A stretch of DNA of 64,000 nucleotides. Source: Parasponia andersonii. Lineage: Eukaryota > Streptophyta > Magnoliopsida > Rosales > Cannabaceae. Positions within the stretch are counted from its first letter, which is position 1, and every line of letters begins with the position of its first letter. The notes under the pieces are model-generated. The model ran no database searches and was not told the origin of the DNA. It worked only from the letters and a program-made list of their open reading frames with translations. The translations under genes were made by a program, and so were the position numbers. The DNA is taken from NCBI GenBank assembly GCA_002914805.1, contig JXTB01000115.1, forward strand, positions 33,361 through 97,360, read 5' to 3'. Below are positions 1 to 11,422 of this stretch, piece after piece.

Positions 1-715
1 GGTTCTATAAATTTCTTCACTAGGAACACACCTATGCAAAATCTAATCTGCACATTACTTGTAAAGGTAAGGTTCATCCCAATAGTACGCTTTTATATCA
101 TGGAAAAATTTCTTTCGCTACTGGCTGTTCATCTCAGGTGGAAGTAATCCACTCACCAAATAATTAGCAAGGTCTGCGTACCATGGAGTAGTCACCTGCT
201 GTATAACTAAAATCTGTTCATCTGGGAATGTTTCTCGAATGGGCTCTTTGATCTCCTTTGCAACTCCTGCTTCCATTCTTGATAAGTGATCTGCAACTTG
301 ATTTTCAGAACCCTTCCTATCTTTAATCTCCAAATCAAACTCTTGTAGTAACAGTATCTATCTAATCAATCTCGGTTTAGCATCCTTCTTTGCAATAAGA
401 TACTTGATTGCTGAGTGATCTGTATGAACAGTGACCTTTGTTCCTACGAGATATGATCTGAATTTATCAAAGGCGAAAATAACAGCTAGGAGCTCCTTCT
501 CAGTAGTGGTGTAGTTCAATTAAGCATCAGATAAAATCCTGCTGCTATAGTAAATAGAATGGAACACCTTCTCTTTTCTCTATCCCAATATAGCTCCAAC
601 TGCATGATCACTTGCATCACACATCAGCTCAAATGGTAAAGATCAATTCGGAGCTACTATAATTGGGGCAGAAATGAGTCTTCGCTTCAACTCCAAGAAT
701 GCTTGCATACACTCT
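1..715 (-). pseudogene. RNase H and start of integrase, Athila-like element
   Basis: Downstream of RT on the minus strand the sequence keeps RNase H-like and linker coding in several frames. At 118-333 one open stretch includes the conserved ENQVADHLSRM segment that ends RNase H in this family, followed by the PWYADLANYLVSG linker before the integrase zinc finger. Below 118 the frame is shifted and only traces of the integrase N-terminus can be read. The rest lies outside the window. Confidence 0.75.
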
Positions 716-1900
716 TCATTGAATGCAAAAGATCTGTTTTTCTCCAGCAAAGTACACAATGGCTTGGAAATTTTTGAAAAATCCTTTATGAATCTCCTGT
801 AAAAACCTGCGTGTCCTAAAGTTGCCCTTGACTGACATTGGTGGTGGCAACTTCTCAATAACTTCAGTTTTCACCTTGTCCACTTCAATGCCGTGCTTGA
901 AAACTCTATGACCCAATACAATGCCTTCTTGTACCATAAAGTGGCATTTTTCCCAATTTAGGACCAGGTTAGTTTCTTCACATCGCTCCAACACCTTTTC
1001 TAAATTCAGCAAGCAATCATCATAGGATTCCCCAAATACAGAAAAGTCATCCATAAAAACTTCAAGGGTTTTTTCCACCATATCGCTGAAAATAGATATC
1101 ATGCATCGCTGGAATGTTGCTGGAGCATTGCAGAGACCAAATGGCATTCTTCTGAAGGCAAAAGTTCCATAAGGGCAGGTGAAAGTTGTCTTCTCCTGAT
1201 CCTCTGGTGCTATAACAATCTAGTTGTAACCTGAGTATCCATCCAAGAAGTAGTAATATTCCTTGCCAGCAAGTCTGTCAAACAGTTGGTCAATGAACGG
1301 TAGTGGGAAATGATCTTTTCTTATAGCCTTATTGAGCTTCCTATAGTCCATGCACACCCTCCAGCCAGTTACTATTCTTGTGGGAATTAATTCATTATTG
1401 TCATTAGCTACCACTGTTACGCCTCCCTTTTTAGGCACACATTGAACTGGGCTGACCTAAGAGCTGTCTGAAATTGGATAAATTATTCCTGCATCCAACC
1501 ACTTGATCACCTCTTTCTTCACAACTTCCTTCATAATTGGGTTCAGTCTTCGCTGCTGCTCCACAGAATTGCTGAAGCAATCTTCCAGCAGAATCTTATG
1601 CATACAGATTGTAGGGCTGATTCCCTTGATATCGGCAATGGTCCATCCTATGGCCTTCTTAAACTTTCGAAGTGCTGTAACTAATTGCTGCTCTTGCCCC
1701 AAACTCAAAGCTGATGAAATAATTACTGGTAATGTGTTTGAGTCACCCAAATATGCATATTTCAAGTGAAAAGATAGTGGTTTCAACTCCACAACTGGGG
1801 GTTCTTCAACTAATGGGTTAGAAGGTTTGAAATCCCTCTCCAATAATTCAAGAGATTCAAATTGCTTCCCTGGTCTAGCAAATGAATACTTTGTGTCCAC
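716..1900 (-). pseudogene. reverse transcriptase of the Athila-like element, in three pieces
   Basis: Three open pieces (1457-1900, 1220-1438, 716-1147) together cover the RT fingers, palm and thumb. Visible motifs are WRVCMDYRKLNKA with HFPLPFIDQLFDRLAG, then PFGLCNAPATFQRCM, and the catalytic FMDDFSVFG. The first and second pieces are parted by an in-frame stop near 1454-1456, the second and third by a stop or frameshift near 1218. The frame is lost again after EVIEKLPPPMSVKG near 835. This matches the RT order of Gypsy elements, but the copy is non-functional. Confidence 0.9.
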
Positions 1901-1990
1901 CCATGGTACATAGCTCTCTTCTTCAATTTCTTCATCAAAATCGGCCTTGGTGGATACTGAAATCAGGTTGTTATCATAAGTTTCCTGGAA

Positions 1991-2578
1991 TTACTCTAGC
2001 ACAAGTGAATCTAACACATTGATGGCTGAGCACTCTTCTATTTCATCTGGAAATCGCATAGTCTTGAATACATTGAAAGTAACTTGCTCATCATCAACTC
2101 GCATAGTGAGTTCTCCTTTCTGCACATCAATCAATGTCCTTCCAATAGCAAGAAACGGCCTGCCTAAGATTATAAGCACTTCTTTGTCAGCCTCATAATC
2201 CAACACAATAAAATCCACAGGGAATATGAACTTGTCCGCCCAAACTAAAATATTTTCGATTTTTCCTTCAGGGTGAGCAAAAGATCTATCTGCAAGCTGA
2301 AGAGTAACTATAGTTGGTCTTGCTTCTCCAATTCCTAGCTTTCTGAAAACTGACATTGGCATCAAGTTTATGCTTACTCCTAGATCACGCAAGGCTTTTC
2401 CGCAATAGGTATCACCAATAGAACATGGTATTGTAAAGCTTCCAGGGTCTTGAAGTTTAGGAGGGATTTTACCCTGCAAGATGGAGCTGCACTCTTTGGT
2501 CAGTGCTACTATTTCAAACTCTCCCAATCTTCTTTTCTTGGAGAGGATGTCCTTCATGAATTTGACATACTTTGGCAT
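1991..2578 (-). pseudogene. aspartic protease region of the Athila-like element
   Basis: An open stretch of 195 codons holds a retropepsin-like domain. The active-site segment reads ALRDLGVSINLMPMSVF, the usual plant Gypsy form of the D-[ST]-G site in which DLG is common. A later ILGRPFLAIGRTLIDV segment matches the conserved second half of these proteases. It lies between gag and RT on the same strand but in separate frames, so the original polyprotein is broken. It is an old copy without expected function. Confidence 0.85.
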
Positions 2579-2702
2579 CTATTCTAAAGCTTCCACGAGT
2601 GGTATATTAATATGCAGCTACTTTAAAACCTGCAAAAATTTGTTGAATTGCTTGTCTTGCTACTGCGTGTGGAATCGTTGAGGAAAAGGTGGCGGTAGTC
2701 TA

Positions 2703-4292
2703 TTATTCTGCTTTTCTGGGTAGTCTTGCTGTAGCAGACTTCTCTGTTTCAGCAGTTTGCTTTGTTATATTTTCCACTCTATCTTCCTTATCCTTTTCTT
2801 CTTGGATTGAAGAGAGCTCTCCTGATTGTCTAAACCTTAGCTCAGGCCCTTTCAACTCTTTCCCACTCCTTAATGAGATCACTTTGCAATGCTCTTTACT
2901 CTCACATCTTGGATTTTCTGTATCACTTGGCAAAGAACCTTGGGGCCTACTATTCAAGGCATTAGCTAACTGCCCCATTTGATTCTCCAAGTTTCTAAGT
3001 GAGGCTGCTTGGTTTTGAATCATCGCGAACTGATTCTGAATTATACTATCATTTTTCGCCATATACTCCTTCAATAAAGCTTCCATAGAGTTGGATCGCT
3101 CTGGATATTGCTGTTTCTGATACTGTTGTTGCTGTGGTAAATGATGTTGGAAACCAGGTGGGTAGATTGGTCTATTTGGAGTTGTATCTGAAGTAGCTCC
3201 TTGGTTGCTCCATGAAAAATTAGGATGATGCCTCCATCCTTGGTTGTACGTGTTTGAAAACAGATTGTTGTTCTTGTTATAGTTCCCCACGTAGCATACT
3301 GAAGCAGGGTTAGATGGACAGCTGTCAAATGAATGCCCCTCACCATAATAAACACAAGAAATTGCAGCAAATTGATCTGCAGTTGCTCCAGCAGCTATAT
3401 TCATAGATTTCAGGATATTGGACAGCGATGAAACTTGAGCTGTCAAGGCTGTAACTGCATCAACATCATGAATTCCAGCAACACGCCTTCCTGCAGTAAC
3501 TCTTTCAGTTGGCCATTGATAGTTATTGTTGGCCATTCGCTCCAAAATCTCATAGGCATTATTATAGGACTTTGCAAGAAGAGCACCATTAGCCGAAGCA
3601 TCCACCATTGACCGAGTATGAGCATTGAGGCCATTATAAAATGTCTCCATTTGGATCCAATGAGGGATTCCATGGTGTGGGCATTTTCTTAGCAATTCCT
3701 TGAAGCGCTCCCATGACTCATATAAAGATTCTCCATCCAACTGCTGAAAAGAAATAATATCATTTCGGAGCTTAGCATTTTTAGTTGGTGGGAAATATTT
3801 CATCAAAAATTTCTCCGCTAAGTTATTCTATGTGGCCACCGAATCTGGGGGTATTGAGTTCAACCATGCTCTCGCTCTATCTCGTAAAGAGTATGGGAAT
3901 AGTTTCAGCCTTAAAGCTTCATCTGTGACTCCTTGCAGTTTGAATGAATCATACACTTCTATGAACAACCGAAGGTGAAGATGTGGATCCTCTGTTGGTA
4001 CCCCACTAAATTGCCCCACAGTTTGGAGCATTTGAAACATTACCGGCTTCAATTCAAATTGAGGTGCTTGAATTTCGAGCCTAACAATGCCAGGATTAAG
4101 CCCATGGAGAATAGGAATAGCATACTCTATGATTACTCTGTCCCTGCCATCTGCCATTGTTGCAACATCATTAGCATCAACCATTCCTCTTAAACCAGCT
4201 AAACCTTGTTGTTGTTCCCTTCTCCTTGATCGAAATGTTCTTTCAATCTTAGGATCTAAGGGCACCAGATCTTGTTCTTGCTGATTATTCAT
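2703..4292 (-). pseudogene. gag of the Athila-like element, interrupted by a stop
   Basis: Gag is the structural protein that would form the element's virus-like particle. The likely start is the Met codon at 4290-4292, followed by MNNQQEQD. A TAG at 3828-3830 interrupts the frame; the same frame continues to 2703 with the typical gag block around WERFKELLRKCPHHG. Near 3340 a zinc-knuckle-like stretch (C-V-Y-Y-G-E-G-H, then C) has Tyr where the second zinc-binding Cys is expected, a further sign of decay. The C-terminal part is rich in Gln and Asn, as usual for this family. Protease follows downstream in the element. Confidence 0.85.
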
Positions 4293-4375
4293 ATAAAGAG
4301 TATAAGTTCCTGCAAGCACAAACACCGGAAAGAAAAGCAAATTAGTTTTCTACAAATAATTTTAGTTCTCTCAAT

Positions 4376-4392
4376 CCCTGGCAAAGACGCCA
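4376..4392 (-). other. primer-binding site of the Athila-like element
   Basis: Eight bases inside the LTR edge, the minus strand reads TGGCGTCTTTGCCAGGG. The TGGCG...GCC pattern is the form seen in plant Gypsy elements primed by tRNA-Asp-like tRNAs. The position, directly next to the LTR end ACCAACA, supports the call. The exact tRNA was not tested. Confidence 0.65.
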
Positions 4393-4400
4393 AAAAAACT

Positions 4401-5766
4401 TGTTGGTGTAATTTTATAATTGCTACTCAAGTGCACATGCCGAACAAGTAATATAATAATGAGTTGAGTATCGTCTCTACAGGGATTGATTAACAAAATT
4501 AGTTGGATAAAACTAATGTCAAATAAGCTGAATTAAGAAATTATAAGAATTAACAGATGCAAAATAAAATTAAAAAAATATAAATTCCAAACATAAAACA
4601 ATATGACCTAAACAAGAGATTATAAATAGATAGATATATTAAGCTGGGATGATTGAATCCTCCTCGGTTGCAAATCTGGATACAATTACTGCAGCAATGC
4701 TTATGGCAATATTCATTCCAGTAACAGAAAATTCCATCAGTAAATAATAATCTTCCGAATTTATTATGTTTAAAGTTCTTTAAACCAGATTTAACATATT
4801 CCTATGTTGATCCAGTTCTCAATACTTCCTTTATAGCATCGATTTTCAATGGATTATACATGGTAACGACATTTTCCTAGATCATTACTATGTATTGTTC
4901 AAGTTAGATCCAACTAAAATTAACCTTTTCAGAATTAATCGTAGTTTATTTATCCTAAATATTGGTGGCCAAACAATAATAGGAATTAATGATGAAGCTC
5001 ACTTGAGTGAACAAGAAGAAATTACCATAAACACTTAAAACAACATTTAATCCTTCATTATAACCTTAGATTCATCAATATCCCAGCTAAGAAAAACTTA
5101 GCTCATGTTCTGGGGTTCAAAAATCAGTAACCCAAAGTAATTCATAGATTACAGAAAGTTCAAGATAAGAAAAAGAAATTAAATATAAAGAAGATTTAAG
5201 AAAGTAAGGAAAAATGTAGCTGGATAATGGTAAATCGAGCTCCCTGCTGCTAGTACTTCATCTCCTTCGTCCTCTCTTCTCTGTACTATCTTCTTCTCTT
5301 TTCTTTTCTTTTCTGTTTTTCTCTCTGGTCAGCCGTCCTCTCCTCTTCTCTACAGTACATTTTCCTTTTATATCAGGATAGGTAAGATACCCTAACACAC
5401 GTGTTAGCCAAATATAGAGTGAGGACTACTTTTGCTTCATTTTCCCTTAGCTGGTATTTAATATTAACTGTCAGCACCAGCTGTGCGTAAAAGATGCCAG
5501 CTGGAAAAAGAATTCTGCTGTTCAGTATTGCTCCGGCACGTTGCTGCAGCAAAGTTACTTCCAGCTTTTACTTACATTCAGCATTCTTTCTAGAAATAAA
5601 AAGAAAAATAAAATAGATATTGACTATATTGAATTGTAATCATCGGAAACACTACGAACAAAAATAAAATAAGGAAAGACACTTAAACTAGACAAATTGA
5701 TCCTTTAAAATAGCTATCCCAAGACTCAAAAACATACCAAATAACTCTATTTTTATAGAGTTATCA
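4401..5766 (-). repeat. 5' LTR of the Athila-like element (1,366 bp)
   Basis: On the plus strand it begins TGTTGGTGTAA and ends TAGAGTTATCA, so it is bounded by TG and CA. The inner edge lies eight bases from the primer-binding site. The outer end carries a perfect 10-bp inverted repeat with a 4-base loop (5741-5764, arms ATAACTCTAT and ATAGAGTTAT). The outer edge coincides with the resumption of Copia coding at 5767. The partner LTR is outside the window. Confidence 0.85.
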
Positions 5767-6012
5767 GTCACTACTCCAAATTCCAATAGCTATTTGATTA
5801 TACTATGTCTCAGAGGTCTATATCTATTTTTCCCATTATAATTTTACTCTTTAATTTAACAATCGCAGCCTGACAATCATAATATATTAAAATACAAGGG
5901 GGAACATATGTGCTAATGGAAAGATCTGTTATATGGTTTCTCAACTACTCGACATTTAAACATACTTTCTCTAATGAAATTAACGTGGACTCCCTAGTAG
6001 ACAGAGTTATAC
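5767..6012 (-). pseudogene. Copia RNase H C-terminal part, displaced by an insertion
   Basis: The minus strand continues the RNase H domain after the insertion: TLSTRESTLISLE, then DCQAAIVKLKSK, then after a frameshift LRHSII and LLEFGVV. These match the RNase H tail of Copia elements (STMES..., DCQAAI..., RHNIVK...). The piece directly abuts the LTR of the Athila-like element, showing that this element also landed in the Copia coding region. Confidence 0.85.
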
Positions 6013-7679
6013 TGTTGGGAATTTGCCTTAGAAAGCAGTTTCTTTGTTTGGCATTTTAAACAATGTTTATTGGATTTAAGTGTTATCTATTTGTTATTAA
6101 TAAATTGCATATTGTGTCCCAATTATATACATGTGATGTTTATATTTTCTATTATGCAAATGTCTAAAAGTTTCCATGACTAATAATGAGTAATAAATAA
6201 TTGTTCGTGTAAAGTGTTCACATGTGGGAGACTAAATTCTTTATTTCATTATGTCTAAATTAAAAGTTCACATTCTGCAAATAAAGATGGAATACTTTAT
6301 TTTGCCATAGAATGTAGTGTTGTCTATTTCAACAGGATTGATGAAGTCTCCAATCATCGAAGTATCTGACTTCGGATAGAAACACTAGTACGTTATAAAA
6401 AAGTTATAAGTGCATTGAACTGGACCAAGTGAAAATAGAATTTGAGGTTAAGTGTCGTAACTCAATATTCTATCTTTCACTAATCTAGCACTATTGCAAG
6501 ATTACCTTAATCTTAGTGATTGTCGAACTTGCTTTCATGAGTTTTATCTTTTTGACTTACAAAAGGACTAGTTCCGATTATATGGTTCAAACTCAGGTAT
6601 CTTGGAAGATGAGATTTGTGAATTGACGAGAACGCCTTTCATGATTTGGACACCATGCATATAATGTCACTTTGAGTTTTTTCAAGGACTTGGATAATAA
6701 AAAACCAGGTACTAGGCATTCACTTTGTGAATTTGACCGTATTTGTTTGGGTAGTTACAAACACCGTAGTCAATTATTATCCATTAGATGAAAAATGACA
6801 ACTCAAAGGTAAATATGTACTAGAGGGGTAATACGATAATTTCACATCACTAGAACGTCATTACATCGGGGGTATATCTGCAGGTATAGTATATGCTAAA
6901 TGGATCAAGTTAATTAAAGTATTAATTAGCTTCACAGAAAATATATGACATTTAGTCTAAGATTGTAATATTGGGCCTATAGTGGAATGCCCCAATATTA
7001 ATGGACATGATTCAGTCATAATTAAGAGTTAATTATGATTATGAGTAGTTGGCCCATTAGAGCTTAAACTATTTGGATCCATAAAGTCTCCTATCTAACT
7101 CACATATAGCCCAATAACTAATTGAATGGTCAGTTGAGCCCAATAAGCCCAGTAAAGATTACATCTCTTTAAATACTTAATAGAAAAGTTCTCTTATGTT
7201 TCTCTAAGTGTTCTACACGCAACTCATGCACAGTAACTATGCATTTTCGTGTGATAGAGAGAAAAAGAGAGAGTGGGAGAGATAAGCCACTGCGGGAGAA
7301 GTCCCATGTTCATTTATGGCCGCTAAGGGAGTGATACCCATGGTCGTAGACGTGCACTCAAGGAGAAAGAAGATCGTCTTCTGGATCGTTCGCTCATCTC
7401 TCGTTGGGAATCAAGAAGATGCCCACACACTGAATCATTCAACGGGCTCTAGAGAATAGATGTGAAGGCTCACTGGTTGTGAAGCGCTTCTAGGTTTTAT
7501 CTAAACCAAGATCCATGAATTGATTTATGTTAGATCAACGATCCTATGTTTTTGTTTTGTAAAATTTCAAGAAAATTTTAAAATACCTATTCCGCTGTGT
7601 TCTTGATTTGTTTACAAAACTGCGAAAATCGTTTTCGATAAAATCGTTTTTCGAAATTTATTTTTCGGAATTTCTAGCA
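6013..7679. mobile_element. solo LTR-like insertion (1,667 bp) with TATAC duplication
   Basis: The segment starts TGTTGGGAATTT and ends TTTCTAGCA, so it has TG/CA ends. It is flanked by TATAC on both sides (6008-6012 and 7680-7684), a 5-bp target duplication typical of LTR elements. Copia RNase H coding is continuous across the two flanks once the segment and one TATAC are removed. It holds no recognisable coding region. A long LTR left after loss of the internal region is the simplest reading. Orientation is not certain; the end resembles LTR 3' ends on the plus strand. No internal terminal repeat pair was seen. Confidence 0.8.
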
Positions 7680-9185
7680 TATACGAGTTTGATTAGAAGA
7701 TTTTCAAGACATTATATCTCCACTGAGGGTAAACACATAACCATTAGTGGACTTTATCTCATTAGAGTGAGAGATCCAATTTGCATCATTATACCCTTCT
7801 AGAATAGGTGGAGAGCTACCATATTTCAATCCATAATCAACGGTGCCTCTCAAATATTTTGCAAGTCTTTCTAATGCAGTCCAATGGTTCTAATCAGGAC
7901 TTTAAGTATATATACTCAATCTATCAATTGCATAAGCTATGTCAATTCTTGTGCAATATATCATGCATATTAGGCTACCAATTATCTTGGCATATTTTGA
8001 TTGTGAAATACTATACTCTCTATTCTTTTTAAAATTAAGTATCCACATTATACAGTGTAGGCACCAGGTTATTCTTATAAATATAAACTTTCTCAAAAAT
8101 TTCTCCACATAGTGCTCTTATGATAAAATAAGACCATCTTCACTCTTGATAATTTTAATACCAAGTATCATATTTACATCTCCCATATTTTTTGCATCAA
8201 ACTTTGAAGTAAAAAAGGTTTTGATCATATTTATCACTTGCATGCTTGTACCAAAAATAAGCATATCATTCATATACAAGTATATAATTACATAAATGTT
8301 AGAATGAAAAGACTTAACATAGATACATTTATTTGTCTCATTAATTAGATAATCATTCGGAACTAATACTTTATTAAATTTCTCATGTCATTACTTTGGT
8401 ACTTGTTTTAAGCCATATAAAGACTTAACTAACTTGTATACCTTATAATTGTTACCCTCGGTAGCACAACCCTTTGGTTGATCTAGATAAATTGTCTCCT
8501 TTAATTCCTCATTGAGAAAAATAGTCTTCACATCTATTTGATGGACAAAGACTTTATGAATTGAAACTAAAGCGATTAAGACTTGTATTGAGAAATTCTA
8601 GTAACAGGGGCAAAGGTATCAAAATCATCAGTGTCTTTCTTCTGACTGTAGCCCTTAGCTACCAACCTTACTTTATATTTATCGATAGACCCGTCAAGTT
8701 TCAATTTCTTTTTTAAAAATCCACTTACATTTAATGGATTTCGATCCAGGAGACAAGTCAACCAATATTCAAGTATGATTTGATATTATGGAAAGTATCT
8801 CGTTGTTGATTGCTTCTCTCCATAAAGGAACATCAATTAAAGGCATAACTTTCGCTCAACTCTGAGGGTCATTCTAAACTGGAAACACATAAAATTCATT
8901 ACCAAAGCTAGTTGTCTTCTTCTCTCTTTTACTTCTCCTTAGTTCAATTTCAGGATTCTCATGAAAATTAGCATGTGTCTCAGCTTAGGGAAAAAACTTT
9001 TGAATAGGATACTTCATAGGAAAAATATGTTCAAAGAATTATATGTTCTTAGACTCAGTGATAGTATTAGCATCAAAATTACTATCATTCTTCAAAATCA
9101 AGGACCGAAAAGTTGCAATACCTAATAAACATGCAATCAATTGTTCTAGGTCCTAGCTTAATCTTCTTAGGTTGGGAATTATTTG
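7680..9185 (-). pseudogene. Copia integrase end, RT and start of RNase H
   Basis: Minus-strand readings in several frames give the integrase tail (KIKLGPRTIDCMFI near 9150), the RRSKR linker (near 8930), RT start (FLKKKLKLDGSIDKYKVRLV within 8576-8761, with DDFDTFAPVTR), the LYGLKQ block (near 8430), the active-site segment LVYMNDMLIFG near 8260 (Asn in place of the first Asp of YVDD), and the late RT block with YAKIIGSLICM (7902-8108). The RNase H start NGYVFTLSGDIMS is near 7720. Each matches the usual Copia order. Stops and shifts separate them. Confidence 0.88.
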
Positions 9186-9594
9186 ATGTTATTTTATTTT
9201 ATTTTGTTAGTATTAATTGTTTATTCTTAAGATAGTCTATTAAATTCTTCTTTAAAAAAATATTCTATTAAATATGAATTCATACTTATAAAGTTAATTT
9301 AGAACTTCTACAGATGATATTTTCCTAAAACATTTCTCTAGTTTTTTATATTAATACTTCTATCATTTAATTTCTTTAGGAAAAATTTATTCCTTATTTG
9401 GATATTTTGAGTACGACTTGACTTTAACTAGTCTAACTAAGAAAAAGGAAAAAAAAAAAACAATAAAAAGAGAGAACCAAATATGGAAAACTATATTCAG
9501 ATTTCCTTTTTCTTTTTATTTCTTTTCCCTTTTTTATACTTTTTATTTTTTTTATTTCCTAAAATTATCAATAATTAGTGTACTAATAAATAAT

Positions 9595-9905
9595 ATTTTT
9601 AAAATGCCATTAATCTAAAATTTAGTTGAATTTTTCAAATGCTATTAACTTAAAATTTAGTGGCATTTCTAAGTACTACAAAATCTAAGTAATATTGACA
9701 TTTGAAAGTTGCCAATAATAAATTTTAGTGACATTTTAAAAATATTTCTAGAACTTAATTTTTTAGAAATATTTTTAAAAAAGATCATAAGATGTTATAA
9801 ATCAATGACATTTTTTAACAAATACCACTAAAGATTATTATAGTAACATTTTTAAGGCTAATGTCATTAAATAAAATGTCATAAATTCATATTTTTGTTG
9901 TAGTG
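9595..9905. mobile_element. CACTA-like transposon end with subterminal repeats
   Basis: The segment ends TTTTTGTTGTAGTG, the reverse complement of CACTACAACAAAAA, a typical CACTA terminal repeat. Inside it are short degenerate repeats, for example two copies of an AATGC[CT]ATTAA...AAAATTTAGT unit near 9602-9668, and several AGTGACATTTT-type words. I did not find the matching left end; the body may be deleted. It lies between the Copia remnant and the alpha-dioxygenase pseudogene. The left limit is a guess. Confidence 0.5.
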
Positions 9906-10311
9906 ATAAATCCATCATCAGTAGTCACATGAAATTTCTCTTCAATGCAAAAATCACATGAGAAAGTCATATTACATTTCAAATTAAGGTTACCCTACAC
10001 TAGTGACAAATTACACAGTGTTGACTAATTACAAACAAAATAATTTAATACAGGATTCCAATAGAGGAGAAATGATAGGGAAAGAAGGAGAAAAAGACTA
10101 CCAAAGATCGAAATGGAGCAAGTGTTGGTATCAATGGGTCATCAGGTTTGTAGAGCAATCACATTATATAACTACTCAACATGGATGAGGATTCTCATTG
10201 CCTATCATATCAGTGGAGAAGATAGACCAGACACAATTGATATGGCTACCTTAAAGAGTAAGCTTACTTGGATAAGTACTTGCAAATCACTCCTTAATAT
10301 CTATTTAGTCA

Positions 10312-10513
10312 CGGATAATACTACAAATCCTAATTTTTGTACCAAATTTTTTGTACAAACATATATGGCATGTGAGTTGTCACCATCTAATTGGTATGTT
10401 AAAATTTATACAAATAGATTAAATAACATTACCAATTGAGTAGTGACAAATCACACGTCACATATATTGATATTAAAAAATTGGTACAAAAATTAGTACC
10501 TCAAGTATTATCT
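10312..10513. mobile_element. foldback MITE in an alpha-dioxygenase pseudogene intron
   Basis: Long imperfect inverted arms pair around the centre near 10410: for example CTAATTTTTGTACCAA (left) with the complement of TTGGTACAAAAATTAG (right), and GTGAGTTGTCACC with the complement of GTGACAAATCAC. The direct repeat TTTAGTCA lies at both edges (10304-10311 and 10514-10521). An 8-bp duplication suggests a hAT-type non-autonomous element, but the class is inferred. Confidence 0.65.
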
Positions 10514-10644
10514 TTTAGTCATATGCGATTTGCTATACAGAGAAATGCTAGGAATAATCGTGTCTGGCACCACTCTATTTCTTTGCCAATTAGTTAGTGT
10601 GTGTGCCGGCAAAACCATTGACAATCTAAAATGAATAGTTATTT

Positions 10645-10690
10645 ATTTTATATATTATCATGATGTATTTTATATATTATCATGATGTAT
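10645..10690. repeat. 22-bp unit repeated twice
   Basis: A TATATATTATCATGATGTAT unit occurs twice in tandem with a 22-bp period. It lies in the same pseudogene intron as the MITE. A simple local duplication. Confidence 0.8.
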
Positions 10691-10907
10691 AAGTAATGTT
10701 CATCTCCACTAATCAGTAGTATTGCACAATGTTACTCTTAATTTAGATTTACCATCTTCTTAATTGTCATTTTTTTAGAGCTCTCATTTATTTTTTTTAA
10801 CTTACTAAATATCTAATTCTTACAAATTGTTGGACAAGAATGGTTTACAGAGACAGAGAGAGAAGAGGAGTTACAAGGTACAACGAGTTCAAAATGGACT
10901 TACTAAT

Positions 10908-11303
10908 CAGGGACGGAGTTGCTTGGGGACTGCCTTTACTGGATTTGGAGAAAAATTATTTAATATATAATCCTATATATAGTCCTATTTATATGTATAT
11001 ATCGTATATTGATTTTATTGAAAACCATAATTTAAGGATATTTTGTCTTTATGCGCTTCTAATCTTTTTGAATCAAATGTACCAATTCACATTGGTTCCT
11101 AAACTACGGTCCAATTAGGATATGATTTGTTTGCATTTTTTCTTCCAAAATTATGCAGGAATTTTTATTCTAGTTAGTAATTTTCTAGAGCATGAACATC
11201 AATCTTATGTAGTAGTACACATGTTCAATACTTAATTCAAAAACTCAATCACTTAATAACAAATTTTGACAGCAAATTAATTAAGTTTATATATATAAGC
11301 GTC

Positions 11304-11334
<31 letters not shown>

Positions 11335-11422
11335 GTTATTAGGTGAGCAATGTACTTTGTTGTTTGAATCTATTTTATTTAAATCACGCCTCTACTAAAG
11401 TACAATTATGGCTCTGTCCTTG
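10908..11422. mobile_element. hAT-type non-autonomous transposon in an alpha-dioxygenase exon
   Basis: The 515-bp segment is flanked by the 8-bp duplication TTACTAAT (10900-10907 and 11423-11430). Its ends are imperfect inverted repeats: left CAGGGACGGAG, right complement CAAGGACAGAG. Removing it and one duplication copy joins the exon in frame (NEFKMDLL to MVPISKW), exactly as in the intact family. It encodes no recognisable transposase. It contains an AT microsatellite (11304-11329). Confidence 0.85.
11304..11329. repeat. (AT)n microsatellite
   Basis: About 26 bases of alternating T and A within the hAT-type element. Confidence 0.95.

Larger units (their letters stand above)
1..5766 (-). 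mobile_element. Athila-like Ty3/Gypsy retrotransposon, partial and decayed
   Basis: Read on the minus strand the order is LTR (4401-5766), primer-binding site, gag, protease, reverse transcriptase, RNase H, then the start of integrase, which runs off the left edge. The gag and RT motifs (a WERFKELLRKCPHHG-type gag block, FMDD at the RT active site, then EETNLVLNWEKCHFM) are those I associate with the Athila/Tat branch of plant Gypsy elements. The polyprotein is broken into several frames by stops and frameshifts, so the copy cannot move by itself. The right edge falls exactly where RNase H coding of a Copia element resumes (5767), so this element inserted into that Copia. GTCAC (5767-5771) would be one target-site copy; the other lies outside the window. 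Confidence 0.9.
5767..9185 (-). mobile_element. decayed Ty1/Copia element, split by two insertions
   Basis: On the minus strand, coding traces run from the end of integrase (about 9185) through RT to RNase H. The element is truncated at its 5' side near 9185, beside AT-rich CACTA-like sequence. It is interrupted at 6013-7679 by an LTR-like insertion and cut off at 5766 by the Athila-like element. Removing the first insertion and one TATAC copy restores a continuous RNase H reading. Stops and frameshifts throughout mark it as dead. Confidence 0.88.

Noticed and set aside
2481-2982. Plus-strand open frames over the Athila-like element
   Set aside because: They are antisense shadows of gag and protease.
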